Assembly: GCF_002101295.1 (NCBI RefSeq)
Contig: NZ_CP020778.1
Span: forward strand, 310,001-374,000
DNA length: 64,000 nucleotides
Reading direction: 5' to 3'
Source: Candidatus Pelagibacter sp. RS40
GTDB lineage: Bacteria > Pseudomonadota > Alphaproteobacteria > Pelagibacterales > Pelagibacteraceae
Below are positions 13,692 to 23,356 of the stretch, piece by piece. The position numbers were made by a program, and so were the translations under genes. Numbering within the stretch: position 1 is the stretch's first letter; the number at the start of each line of letters is the position of its first letter. The notes under the pieces are model-generated. The model was not told where the DNA came from and ran no database searches. It worked only from the letters and a program-made list of their open reading frames with translations.

Positions 13692-14593
13692 TCTACAATA
13701 ATTATTTCTGGATTAATGTTAATGCCAGTTTTTTTCTGAACTTTTTCTTGAACTGTATAAATTAATTTTTTCATATCTTTAAAGCTTGCATCTTTCTTAT
13801 TTACAAAAAAATTCATATGTTTTTCTGATATACTTGCATCTCCAAAACTCAAAGAATTTGGTACTGACTCATTTATTAACTCCCAAACTTTTTTTGAAGT
13901 TTGATCTATGGGATTTTTGAATGTGCTTCCTCCAGTTTTAATTTTAGTAGGTTGAGCTTTTTCTTTACTATTTTTCATTTGCTCCATAGTTTGTAAAATT
14001 TTATTTTGCTCAGTTTTTTTTCCTTCAAACGTCGCGCTTAGAAAAATTAGATCTTTTGATAAATCAGAACCTCTATACTTAAATTTGATATCATTTTTAT
14101 TTATCATTTTTACTGATCCATCAAAATCAATACATTGAACAGAAACTAATACATCTTTGAATTCATTATCAAAACATCCAGAGTTCATTCTAATTCCACC
14201 TCCAACTGAACCAGGGATACAGGACATGAATTCCATTCCTGTTAAACTATTTTCTTTAGAAAATTCAGATAATCTTTTTTGAGATATTCCGCATCCAGCT
14301 ATCACTAAGTTTTCGTTCAAAATTGAGAGATTTTGAAAATTTTTACCGAGCTTAATGACCACTCCATTAAAATCATCATCTGAAATCAATACGTTTGAGC
14401 CTGCCCCTAAAACGAATATTTTTCCTCTTTTTTTGAAGGTCTTTAAAAAATTTACTAATCCAGTTAAAGATTTTGCCTTAAAAAAAACTTTTGTTTTTCC
14501 TCCAATATTAAACCAATTCAATTTTTTTAAATCATAATCAAAATAAAGCTCATCATCATTAATTGGCAGTTTTTTTAGGTCATCAATTTGCAT
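13688..14593 (-). CDS. murB: UDP-N-acetylenolpyruvoylglucosamine reductase
   Basis: A flavoenzyme that reduces UDP-GlcNAc-enolpyruvate to UDP-MurNAc with NADPH. The 301 residues contain the FAD-binding VLGAGSNVLISD near residue 61, SCIPGSVGGGIRMNSG near residue 125, and the catalytic-serine region GGSTFKNP near residue 221. The C-terminal ISEKHMNFFVN matches type I/II MurB. It follows murC with 10 bp between and overlaps ddl by 4 bp. Confidence 0.95.
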   Translation of the reverse strand: MQIDDLKKLPINDDELYFDYDLKKLNWFNIGGKTKVFFKAKSLTGLVNFLKTFKKRGKIFVLGAGSNVLISDDDFNGVVIKLGKNFQNLSILNENLVIAGCGISQKRLSEFSKENSLTGMEFMSCIPGSVGGGIRMNSGCFDNEFKDVLVSVQCIDFDGSVKMINKNDIKFKYRGSDLSKDLIFLSATFEGKKTEQNKILQTMEQMKNSKEKAQPTKIKTGGSTFKNPIDQTSKKVWELINESVPNSLSFGDASISEKHMNFFVNKKDASFKDMKKLIYTVQEKVQKKTGININPEIIIVE

Positions 14594-14603
14594 TAATTTG
14601 TTT

Positions 14604-15983
14604 TTATAAATTCCTCATCCAATTAGAAATGCTTCCAGCGCCCATTCCTATATAAATTTTTTCACCATAGCCCGTTTGTTTAATTAATTTTTTTAGACTA
14701 TCTTCATTCTCAATTTTAATAAGATTAATATTTGAATTTTTAATTATTAATTTTGCAAATTTTTCATATGCAAAACCGAGTTTAATATTTTCACTTGCTT
14801 TATATATTGGGCAAAGAATTACGGTATCTGCTTTTTTAAAGGATCTAGAAAATTCAAATTTGAGGTTTTTTACTCTAGATATTCTGTGTGGCTGAAATAT
14901 GCATATAATTTCCCTTTTCTTATAAACTTCTTTTACTCCCTCGAGTACAGAAGATATTTCTGTTGGATGGTGAGCATAGTCATCAAAAAATAATGCATCA
15001 TTTTTTTTAAAAAGAAAATTAAATCTTCTTTGCACACCTTTAAAATTTTTTAGACCTTCTTTGATAGTCTTATCATTTATCCCAATTAAAAAAGCGACAG
15101 CTGCACATGAAGCTGCGTTTTTGATATTATGCATACCAATCAATGGTATCTTTATTTTTTTTATTTCTTTTTTACTGCCAGGTATTTTTATTTTTAAATT
15201 AAATTCAGAGTATTTTTCTTTTTGCAAAGTATTTGTTATATTAAAGTTTGCATCCTTTGATAATCCATATGTATAAAAATTTTTGTTGTTTGTCTTTTTG
15301 ATTACTTCTTTAATATTTTTATCATCAATACATATAAAGGTTTTCCCTAATGAGGGAGTTTTTTCTATAAAGCTTGAAAAATTTTTTTTCAAATTTTCAA
15401 GAGATTTATAAAAATCCAGATGTTCGGCATCAATATTTGTAATTATGGAATATGTAAAAGGTATTTTTAAAAAGCTTCCATCAGACTCATCAGACTCAAT
15501 TAAGCACCAATTACTTTTTCCAAGTTTAGCTGAGTTACCAAATGAATTTAAAACTCCTCCATTAATTATGGTTGGATCCAATTTGGCGCTTCCAAATATA
15601 CTAGACAGTAATGATGTTGTAGTTGTTTTTCCATGGGATCCTGTGACTACAATATTTTTCATTAAAGAAACAATATGACCAAGCATTTCTCCTCTTGTAT
15701 ATATTGGTAACTTTAATTTTTTTGCTTGAACTAATTCAGGATTATTCTTTTTTATTGCTGTTGAAATTACAAGAACAGTACTATTTTTTAAATTTTTTTT
15801 ATTATGATTTAGGAAGATTGGTATTTTTTTTTGTTTTAATCTATCAATATTTTTATTTTCTGAAATATCGCTACCTTGAACTCTGAAACCAAGACCGTTC
15901 ATTATTAAAGCCAAGCCACTCATACCTATTCCGCCTATTCCAATAAAATGAATTAGCTCTCTTTTTCCTAAATTAATTTTCAT
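14604..15983 (-). CDS. murC: UDP-N-acetylmuramate--L-alanine ligase
   Basis: It adds the first L-alanine to UDP-MurNAc using ATP. The 459 residues carry the dinucleotide-like N-terminus FIGIGGIGMSGLA, the ATP-binding GSHGKTTTTSL near residue 115, the ESDESDGSF region, and DDYAHHPTEI near residue 335, all typical of MurC. It overlaps murG by 11 bp. Its order murG-murC-murB-ddl is the standard alphaproteobacterial one. Confidence 0.96.
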   Translation of the reverse strand: MKINLGKRELIHFIGIGGIGMSGLALIMNGLGFRVQGSDISENKNIDRLKQKKIPIFLNHNKKNLKNSTVLVISTAIKKNNPELVQAKKLKLPIYTRGEMLGHIVSLMKNIVVTGSHGKTTTTSLLSSIFGSAKLDPTIINGGVLNSFGNSAKLGKSNWCLIESDESDGSFLKIPFTYSIITNIDAEHLDFYKSLENLKKNFSSFIEKTPSLGKTFICIDDKNIKEVIKKTNNKNFYTYGLSKDANFNITNTLQKEKYSEFNLKIKIPGSKKEIKKIKIPLIGMHNIKNAASCAAVAFLIGINDKTIKEGLKNFKGVQRRFNFLFKKNDALFFDDYAHHPTEISSVLEGVKEVYKKREIICIFQPHRISRVKNLKFEFSRSFKKADTVILCPIYKASENIKLGFAYEKFAKLIIKNSNINLIKIENEDSLKKLIKQTGYGEKIYIGMGAGSISNWMRNL

Positions 15984-17037
15984 TGATAAGGTCTATCAAT
16001 TTTTTATTTACATTATTCCAGCTGTTTTGGTTAGTAATTTTTGATAAATTATTTTTTTTTTCTTCATGATCTTTCTTATCTTTAAATAAATTTATAAAAT
16101 TCATGCTGTTAAGATCGTTTTGTTTTATTAACCAACAACAATTATTTTCCTCGTATACCTTGGCGTTATAAAATTGATGATTATCTTTAGCAAATGGGAA
16201 AGGTATTGCTAAAAAAGGTATGTTTAAATGTGCTAATTCTGCAATTGCAGAGGCGCCTGATCTTGTAATTGCGATATCTATATCATTAATTTTTGTATGA
16301 AGATTTTCATCAAAATCAAATAATTCATATTTAAAATTAGATTTTTGATAATAACCATTAATTCTTTTTCTTTCATTTATATTTAAAACTTGTTGCTTAA
16401 CTGCAATGTTAAGTTCTTTTGATAACTCCAAAATGTATTTTGTTATTTGTTTATCAAAAAAAATAGATCCTTGACTCCCTCCAACTATTAAAATTTTAAT
16501 AACTTTTTTTTGTAAATGTTGAGGATTTTTTTCTGCTTCATAAATTTCTTTTCTCAAAATTGGAGCAATCAATGCAATTTTACCAAAATATTTATTGGGA
16601 AATAATTTCAAGTTTTTATTGTAACATAAAATCTTTTTTGCAATTTTAATCATATATTTATTTGACCGTCCAATCACACTATTTGGTTCAAATAAAACAA
16701 TCTCACAATTTAAAAATAAAGATGCAAAACAAAATGGAAAGGACATATACCCACCTGTACTTATAATTTTGCTTATATTATTTTTTTTTAAGTAATTATA
16801 TGATTCGAATATTACATATATAAATTTAAATAATTTAAATGGTAGAGACCAAATATTACTAAATAAGTTTGGTACTTTTATTAAATTATATTCGTAATCT
16901 TGTTTATTTATAAATTTAGTACCCCTTTCATCTGTGGCTATACGAACATCAAAATTATTTTTTAAATGATCAAAAATTGTAAGGGCGGGTATTACATGGC
17001 CACCTGAGCCACCAGTTACGATTAAAATTTTTTTCAT
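15973..17037 (-). CDS. murG: Undecaprenyldiphospho-muramoylpentapeptide beta-N-acetylglucosaminyltransferase
   Basis: MurG is a membrane-associated GT-B glycosyltransferase that turns lipid I into lipid II. The 354 residues include the N-terminal glycine loop TGGSGGHVIPAL, the central loop STGGYMSFPF, and the UDP-GlcNAc-binding LIVGGSQGS near residue 183. The donor-site ITRSGASAIAELA appears near residue 261 and IPFPFAKDNHQ near residue 279. It overlaps ftsW by 4 bp (ATGA type) and murC by 11 bp. Confidence 0.95.
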   Translation of the reverse strand: MKKILIVTGGSGGHVIPALTIFDHLKNNFDVRIATDERGTKFINKQDYEYNLIKVPNLFSNIWSLPFKLFKFIYVIFESYNYLKKNNISKIISTGGYMSFPFCFASLFLNCEIVLFEPNSVIGRSNKYMIKIAKKILCYNKNLKLFPNKYFGKIALIAPILRKEIYEAEKNPQHLQKKVIKILIVGGSQGSIFFDKQITKYILELSKELNIAVKQQVLNINERKRINGYYQKSNFKYELFDFDENLHTKINDIDIAITRSGASAIAELAHLNIPFLAIPFPFAKDNHQFYNAKVYEENNCCWLIKQNDLNSMNFINLFKDKKDHEEKKNNLSKITNQNSWNNVNKKLIDLINEN

Positions 17038-18146
17038 ACCTCTGACAATCTTCTTTTTGTTAAGTTAAGTATTATACCTGAAACTAAAGCTGTACTAATT
17101 ATAGATGAGCCACCATAACTTAAAAATGGCAGGGTCATACCAGTAGTAGGCAACAATCTAATATTTACTCCAACATGTACAAATGTTTGTAACAATATCA
17201 ATGTTACACATCCAATTAAGATTAATTTATTTTTTTCTGAAATAGTATTATTAATTTTTTTGATCACATTATAAGAGAAGACTAAATATAAAATCATTAT
17301 CAAAATTACAATAATAGCTCCAAACTCTTCTGATATAACAGAGATTATATAATCTGTGTGCGCTTCAGGAACTTTTGAATTTAATGTTCCTTCACCGATC
17401 CCTCTACCAAAAAATCCTCCACCAGAAATTGCATCACTTGCTCGATCCGCTTGGTAATTATTTCCACTACTAGTATTCAAAAAAGAAAGAAGTCTTATTT
17501 TTATGTATTCAAACTTTGATACAAAAAATATTAAATATGTTGATATTGATATTGTAAAAATAAAAAACAAAAAGAATAAATATATGTTTATTCCTGAAAC
17601 GAATATTAGTGTTAACCATACCATTGTAATTAATAACGTCTGGCCAAGATCGGGCTGTGAGATTAAAAGAAGTATAACTGGCAAAAGAACAATGCCGCTT
17701 AATAAATATTTGTAAAAAATATTTTTATTTAAACAGAGCAAGATTGAGATAAATACAATAAAGTATGGCTTCAGCAATTCTATAGGTTGAAAACGTGGTA
17801 AAATCCACAAATCAAGCCATCTTTTTGAGCCTTTTACCTCTATGCCTACAAATGGAGTTATCAAAAGAAAAACTAGTGTGATAAAAAAAAAAGCTAGTGA
17901 GATTTTGATTAAGATATCTTCTTTCAAAATTGAGAGGAAAAACAGTATTAAGGCTCCAAGCCCAATAAAAATTAAGTGTTTAACAAAAAAGTAATATGAG
18001 TTCGTATCAAGTTTGTCAGAAGCAATTAAAGATGTCGATACTAAAGAGAAGAAAAGACCTAGAAAAAATAAAACTGAAATAAGAAAAAGGATAAATTTAT
18101 CTATATTCTTCCACCAATCATAAAAATTTTCAAAAAATCTATGCAT
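17034..18146 (-). CDS. ftsW: Lipid II polymerase of the divisome, FtsW
   Basis: A SEDS-family glycosyltransferase that polymerises lipid II at the septum. The 370 residues hold about ten transmembrane segments. Family hallmarks are visible: GSKRWLDL with FQPIELLKP near residue 108, LISQPDLGQT near residue 164, the large loop with GRGIGEGTLN..PEAHTDYIISVISEE, and the C-terminal LPTTGMTLPFLSYGGSS. RodA shares the fold; the position between murD and murG favours FtsW. Its partner FtsI is encoded in the same cluster. Confidence 0.93.
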   Translation of the reverse strand: MHRFFENFYDWWKNIDKFILFLISVLFFLGLFFSLVSTSLIASDKLDTNSYYFFVKHLIFIGLGALILFFLSILKEDILIKISLAFFFITLVFLLITPFVGIEVKGSKRWLDLWILPRFQPIELLKPYFIVFISILLCLNKNIFYKYLLSGIVLLPVILLLISQPDLGQTLLITMVWLTLIFVSGINIYLFFLFFIFTISISTYLIFFVSKFEYIKIRLLSFLNTSSGNNYQADRASDAISGGGFFGRGIGEGTLNSKVPEAHTDYIISVISEEFGAIIVILIMILYLVFSYNVIKKINNTISEKNKLILIGCVTLILLQTFVHVGVNIRLLPTTGMTLPFLSYGGSSIISTALVSGIILNLTKRRLSEV

Positions 18147-19437
18147 TTATATATTTTTTAAGCAGTTGATTAAAATATCTTCCTCTTTCTTCAAAATTTT
18201 TAAACTGATCAAATGAAGCTGCTGCAGGGCTAAATAAAATAGTTTTTTTTCCATTTTTATTTTTTTTAATATCTAAAAATAATTTAGAAAGAATATTCTT
18301 TAGATTTTTTGATGAATGTGATCTGCATTTATTTTTTAGTACATTTAAAAAAAATGCTTTGTTAGTTCCATAGATATAAGCTTTTATTTTCTTAAAATAT
18401 TTTTTATTTAAATTTAGTTTATCACCCTTCTTTGCTAAACCACCTAAAATCCAATAGATATTTTCGTATGATTGTAACAATGGCACTGTTGATGAAAATG
18501 ATGTTGATTTTGAGTCATTAATTATCAAAATTTTTTTTTTATTATAAACAATCTGTTGTCTATAATTTAATCCTTTGAAGTTGTTTACTACCTTTAAAAT
18601 TTTGGAATTATCGAGTTTTAAGATATTAGAAAGCGCTAATACAAATGAAAGATTTTTTATGTTTGATAAATTTTTAAAATAATTATTTTTTATTTTTTTG
18701 AAAAAACTATCATATTCTTTAAAGTCTACATTTTTTATTTTAGATTTAAACTTTTGCGATTTTAAAATATCTCTAATTAGCACGTTATTTTTTTCGATTA
18801 GCGCTATTGATTTCTTTTTCTGTTTTTTAATTAATTTTAATTTAGCGTTTACGTAATTTTGAAAAGTTTTATGCCTCTCTAAATGGTCGGGGGCTATATT
18901 CAAAATTAGAGCTATATTAGTTTCAAAATATTTGCTGTAGTCGATTTGATAGGATGATGCCTCAATAACAAAAATAGTATTTTTTTTTATATTTTTTTCT
19001 TTTAAAATTGGGTTTCCAATATTACCAACCAATCTAACATCTTTTTTATGGTATTTTAAAACTTCATAAATTAATTTAGATGTAGTTGATTTTCCATTTG
19101 TTCCTGTAATTGTAATTTTATTTAAATTTGGATATGTTTTATAAAAAATATCTAGCTCACTAATTATTTTAATTTTATTTTTTTTTAAAAACTTAGATAA
19201 AATACAGTTATTAATATCAATTCCAGGGCTTAAAAAAATAAAATCAAAGTTTATTTTTTTTATTCTATCTGGAGAAAAAAAGTAATTACTATATTTTTTA
19301 TTTTTTATAGAAAAATTATCATCAAAAACTAATATGTCATTATTTCTATTTAAAAATTCAAAACAAGCACTTCCAGATTTTCCTAATCCATAAATTAAAA
19401 TTTTTTTTTTATAAAAAAAATTTTCTTTTAATTTCAT
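18139..19437 (-). CDS. murD: UDP-N-acetylmuramoylalanine--D-glutamate ligase
   Basis: It adds D-glutamate to UDP-MurNAc-L-Ala. The N-terminal ILIYGLGKSGSA, the ATP-binding TGTNGKSTTS near residue 115, ASSYQID near residue 160 and a central NDSKSTS are typical of MurD. I start it at the ATG that shares a base with the mraY stop (TAATG at 19435-19439), giving 432 residues. A start 19 codons upstream is possible but would overlap mraY by 58 bp. A run of ten A on the coding strand (19401-19410) encodes part of the KKK just after the start. It overlaps ftsW by 8 bp. Confidence 0.92.
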   Translation of the reverse strand: MKLKENFFYKKKILIYGLGKSGSACFEFLNRNNDILVFDDNFSIKNKKYSNYFFSPDRIKKINFDFIFLSPGIDINNCILSKFLKKNKIKIISELDIFYKTYPNLNKITITGTNGKSTTSKLIYEVLKYHKKDVRLVGNIGNPILKEKNIKKNTIFVIEASSYQIDYSKYFETNIALILNIAPDHLERHKTFQNYVNAKLKLIKKQKKKSIALIEKNNVLIRDILKSQKFKSKIKNVDFKEYDSFFKKIKNNYFKNLSNIKNLSFVLALSNILKLDNSKILKVVNNFKGLNYRQQIVYNKKKILIINDSKSTSFSSTVPLLQSYENIYWILGGLAKKGDKLNLNKKYFKKIKAYIYGTNKAFFLNVLKNKCRSHSSKNLKNILSKLFLDIKKNKNGKKTILFSPAAASFDQFKNFEERGRYFNQLLKKYINA

Positions 19438-20522
19438 TATCTCAATTTTAGAGTTGCAATTCCTATTAATGCTAAAATTATAGATATAATCCAAAATCTA
19501 ATTACAACAGTTGACTCTGGCCATCCTTTTTTCTCAAAATGATGATGTATTGGAGCCATTCTAAAAATTCTTTTTCCAGTCAATTTAAATGAAATAACCT
19601 GAACAATTACAGATATAGCCTCCAAAACAAACAAACCACCCGTAATTGCTAAAACAATTTCATGTTTAGTTATAATCCCAACTGCTCCTAATGATCCGCC
19701 TAAAGAAAGTGACCCAGTATCACCCATAAAAATTTTTGCAGGTGGTGCATTAAACCAAAGAAAACCAAGGCACGCCCCTATTATAGCGCCGCAAAATATT
19801 GAGGCCTCTCCAACACCCTCTATGTAAGGAATTTGCAAATAACCTGAAAAAACCATATTTCCAGAAACATAGCTTATCAATGCAAAGCATGAAGCTACAA
19901 GTATCACTGGAACTGTTGCTAAGCCATCTAAACCATCGGTCAAGTTCACAGCATTAGATGAGCCTACAAGTACAAAAATATAAAAAGGTATAAAAAACCA
20001 ACCTAAATTAATAACTAAATTTTTTAAAAATGGAAAATATAGATTTTCTATTTCATCTGATACACCTGAATAATATAAAATTAATATCCCAACAATTGCT
20101 AAAAATATCTGAATTGAAATTTTAAATTTAGAAGAAACGCCATTTGAATTGTTAAATTTTATTTTTTTGTAATCATCATAGGCACCTAACAGTCCAAAAG
20201 TACCAGCAATATAAATAAGAAACCAATTATAAGGATTTGATAAATCTCCCCACAAAAAGACACCCGAAAAAACACCAATCAATATTAATAACCCTCCCAT
20301 TGTAGGTGTTCCAATTTTTTTTACTATATGTTCATCTGGTCCATCATCTCGGATTGGATTGTGTATTTTTTTTGATGAGAAATATCTTATAAATGGTCCA
20401 CCAGTTATAAATACGACTATCATTGCTGTAAACATTGATAATCCTGTTCGGACAGTCAGATATTTAAAGACATTAAAAAAACTAAAAGTATCAACTAAAT
20501 TTGAAAATAAAATATAAAGCAT
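19437..20522 (-). CDS. mraY: Phospho-N-acetylmuramoyl-pentapeptide-transferase
   Basis: An integral membrane enzyme that makes lipid I from UDP-MurNAc-pentapeptide and undecaprenyl phosphate. The 361 residues have about ten membrane segments and the hallmark motifs: GTPTMGG near residue 71, the aspartate pair in GAYDDYKK near residue 114, NAVNLTDGLDGLA near residue 189, and FMGDTGSLSLGG near residue 264. MAPIHHHFEKKGW near the C-terminus is highly specific. It follows the murE-murF fusion by 3 bp and is coupled to murD. Confidence 0.97.
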   Translation of the reverse strand: MLYILFSNLVDTFSFFNVFKYLTVRTGLSMFTAMIVVFITGGPFIRYFSSKKIHNPIRDDGPDEHIVKKIGTPTMGGLLILIGVFSGVFLWGDLSNPYNWFLIYIAGTFGLLGAYDDYKKIKFNNSNGVSSKFKISIQIFLAIVGILILYYSGVSDEIENLYFPFLKNLVINLGWFFIPFYIFVLVGSSNAVNLTDGLDGLATVPVILVASCFALISYVSGNMVFSGYLQIPYIEGVGEASIFCGAIIGACLGFLWFNAPPAKIFMGDTGSLSLGGSLGAVGIITKHEIVLAITGGLFVLEAISVIVQVISFKLTGKRIFRMAPIHHHFEKKGWPESTVVIRFWIISIILALIGIATLKLR

Positions 20523-20525
20523 AAA

Positions 20526-23348
20526 TTAATTTAATTTTTTTATTATTTCGTTTAATCCAGTCGAATTTGATCCTTTCACCATAAGATAATCATTATTATT
20601 AATTTCATTATTTATAAATCTCAATATTTCACTATTAGATTTAAAGATTTTGCCTTTCTTTTGTGTTCTTAATTTGTTGAAAGTATAAATGATATCTTTG
20701 CCATAAACATATACTTTGGATATTTGAGTTTTATTAATATTATTTGCAATATCGGAGTGCAATTTTTTTGAAAATTTACCAAGCTCTAACATATCTCCGA
20801 GCAGTAAATATTTAGCATTTCGTGTTTTAATTTTATCAAATTTTTCAATAGAAAATTTCAGTGATAATGGGTTTGAATTATAGCTTTCATCAATTAATTG
20901 GACTGTCTTTTTTTTAATTTTAATTTTTTTTAAGTTTCCTCTGCCTGATGGATGAATGTAATCCTTGAATATATTTTTATTCAATTTATCGATTTTTAAG
21001 AAATTCGAAATTACTGCAACGGCTGCTGCTAAATTAAGCTTATAATTATATAAATCTTTATTTATTTTAAATTTGTATTTTTTATTATTTGATTTTATTT
21101 CGAGAATTTTTTTTATTCTATTTTTTTTATTATCTATAAATTGAAAATCTGATTTATTTTTAATACTAAAGGAAATTATCTTTAATCCTCTATTTAATGC
21201 CCTCTCTTTAAAAAAATTATAAAAAACATCATCTGCATTTAAGATAATCCTGCCTCCACTAGTGATATTTTTTATAATTTCAGCTTTTGCCTCTGCAATT
21301 CCCTTAATTGAATTAAAGTTTTTAATATGAGCATAAGATATATTTGTTATTACTCCAATATCTGGTCGGATTAAATTAGACAACTTTTGAATTTCACCTT
21401 TCTTATCCATTCCAATTTCAAATACTCCAATTTTATGCTTCATATCAATATTAAATAACGACAATGGAACTCCATATTGATTGTTGAATGATTTTTTTGA
21501 ATATGAAGTTGGTATTAAAGTATTAAGACTCTGACCAATTAGTTCTTTTAAAGAAGTTTTACCAGCAGATCCTGTAATTGCGACAATGGGTGTTCCTAAT
21601 GATTTACGTATTATACATGATAAATTTGAGAAAGTATTAAGTGTATCTTTTACAAATATTTTTCTTGGATTTTTTTTTGAATAATTTTTATCTAATATAC
21701 AAATAGATGCTTTTTTCTTAAGAGCTTCATCGGCAAACTTGTTTCCATCAATATTCTTTCCTTTAATACCAAAAAAAATATTATTTTTTTTTATATCTTT
21801 TGAATTAATAGATGCTTTATTAATTAAAAAGTTATTGTTAATTTTTACATTTAAGTATTCATTAATGATATTTACCTTTAAATTCTTAGATAATTTTTTA
21901 TTTTTTTTATGAATAGCATCAATCATACAATCTTTATCTGAAAAAAATTTCTTAGTTTTGTATTCTTGGTAATTTTCGTGACCTTTTCCTGCCACTATCA
22001 ATATCTCATCAGATCTTAAATCTTTTATTGCCTTTTCAATTGCTTTTTTTCTTGAAGGAATTTCAACTAATTTTGATTTTAAGATCTTGGCTTTGATACT
22101 GTTTCTTATTTTTTTTGGACTTTCTGTTCTAGGATTGTCGTCAGTTAAATATATTTTATCACATAAATCATTAGCAATTTTGCCCATAATTGATCTCTTT
22201 GGTTTATCCCTATCTCCCCCGCAACCAAAAACTAAATTTACTTTTCGATGTTTAAACTGCTCTTTAATGTTTAAAACACAGGTCTTCAGTGCATCAGGTG
22301 TGTGAGCATAATCTAAAATAGCTATTGAATTATTTTTACAATTCCCAATTTCTTCAAAACGACCTGGTACAGCTTTAATATTTTCTACTGATTTAAGAAT
22401 ATTATCTAATTTTATATTACTTTTATGTGCGGCTAGAATTGACATTAAAAGATTTTTAATTTGGATCTTGCCAATCAATTGAGTTTTTAAATTATATTTT
22501 TTTTTATTAAATGAAAATGTTATTTCTTGTTTGTTATCAACTATAGAATATTTTTCAATTAATAAGTCGCCATTTAATTCTCCAATTGTAAATTTTTTAA
22601 TTTTATTTTTTTCACAAATATTTTTTAAAATTTCTGCACATTTTGTGTCTTCATCAAAAATAGCAACAGATCCTTTTTTCATCAATTTCTTAAACAAAAT
22701 TAATTTTGCATTTAAATAATCTTTTAAGGTTTTGTGATAATCTAAATGATCTCTGCTTAGATTTGTAAATATTCCAACGTCAAATTTTAATCCATCAAGC
22801 CGATGTTGTTTTAGCCCATGACTTGATGCTTCTAATATCACATTATTAATTTTTTTTTTTTCAAAATAATTTAAATTTTTTCCAATTTTTATTGGATCAA
22901 AAGTAGTATTGGATGTGTTTTCAATTTTTTTTTTTCCGCTAATTCCAAGGGTACCGAAAGATGCTACCTTTTTTTTGTTTTTTTTTAAAATTTGATAATA
23001 AAAATTTGCAATTGAAGTTTTTCCATTAGTACCTGTAACAGCAATTAGATTTTGTGGTTTTTTTTTAAAAATTTGTGAAGACAAATTAGATAATATTTGT
23101 CTTGGATTATTTTGTTTTAAATAAATAATATTATTTTTAATTTGATCTTTAAATTTTGAAGAAATAATAATTTTTGCGCCATTTTTGATTGCATCATTTA
23201 TATAATTGTTTCCATCAAACCTATCTCCTTTAATTGCAATAAATATGTAATTTTTTTTTACCTCTTTCGAATTAAATGCTAAGCCTGAGAAATTTAAATT
23301 TTTAAATTTTTTATTTATATTTGGAAGATAATCTTTAAGTAACATCAT
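20526..23348 (-). CDS. murEF: Fused MurE-MurF: two successive Mur ligases in one chain
   Basis: One 940-residue reading frame carries two complete Mur ligases. Residues 1 to about 480 match MurE, which adds meso-diaminopimelate: GTNGKTSIA near residue 105, HLDYHKTLKDY, GCGGDRDKPKR, and the diaminopimelate-recognition DNPRTESP. Residues from about 490 on match MurF, which adds D-Ala-D-Ala: a new N-terminal domain, ITGSAGKTSLKEL near residue 586, FEIGMDKKGEI, and a late LIDESYNSNPLS. No stop or frameshift is seen at the junction, so this is a real gene fusion. It should make UDP-MurNAc-pentapeptide from the dipeptide precursor in two consecutive steps. It lies between ftsI and mraY, the usual place of the separate genes. 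Confidence 0.95.
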   Translation of the reverse strand: MMLLKDYLPNINKKFKNLNFSGLAFNSKEVKKNYIFIAIKGDRFDGNNYINDAIKNGAKIIISSKFKDQIKNNIIYLKQNNPRQILSNLSSQIFKKKPQNLIAVTGTNGKTSIANFYYQILKKNKKKVASFGTLGISGKKKIENTSNTTFDPIKIGKNLNYFEKKKINNVILEASSHGLKQHRLDGLKFDVGIFTNLSRDHLDYHKTLKDYLNAKLILFKKLMKKGSVAIFDEDTKCAEILKNICEKNKIKKFTIGELNGDLLIEKYSIVDNKQEITFSFNKKKYNLKTQLIGKIQIKNLLMSILAAHKSNIKLDNILKSVENIKAVPGRFEEIGNCKNNSIAILDYAHTPDALKTCVLNIKEQFKHRKVNLVFGCGGDRDKPKRSIMGKIANDLCDKIYLTDDNPRTESPKKIRNSIKAKILKSKLVEIPSRKKAIEKAIKDLRSDEILIVAGKGHENYQEYKTKKFFSDKDCMIDAIHKKNKKLSKNLKVNIINEYLNVKINNNFLINKASINSKDIKKNNIFFGIKGKNIDGNKFADEALKKKASICILDKNYSKKNPRKIFVKDTLNTFSNLSCIIRKSLGTPIVAITGSAGKTSLKELIGQSLNTLIPTSYSKKSFNNQYGVPLSLFNIDMKHKIGVFEIGMDKKGEIQKLSNLIRPDIGVITNISYAHIKNFNSIKGIAEAKAEIIKNITSGGRIILNADDVFYNFFKERALNRGLKIISFSIKNKSDFQFIDNKKNRIKKILEIKSNNKKYKFKINKDLYNYKLNLAAAVAVISNFLKIDKLNKNIFKDYIHPSGRGNLKKIKIKKKTVQLIDESYNSNPLSLKFSIEKFDKIKTRNAKYLLLGDMLELGKFSKKLHSDIANNINKTQISKVYVYGKDIIYTFNKLRTQKKGKIFKSNSEILRFINNEINNNDYLMVKGSNSTGLNEIIKKLN

Positions 23349-23356
23349 TTACGCTC

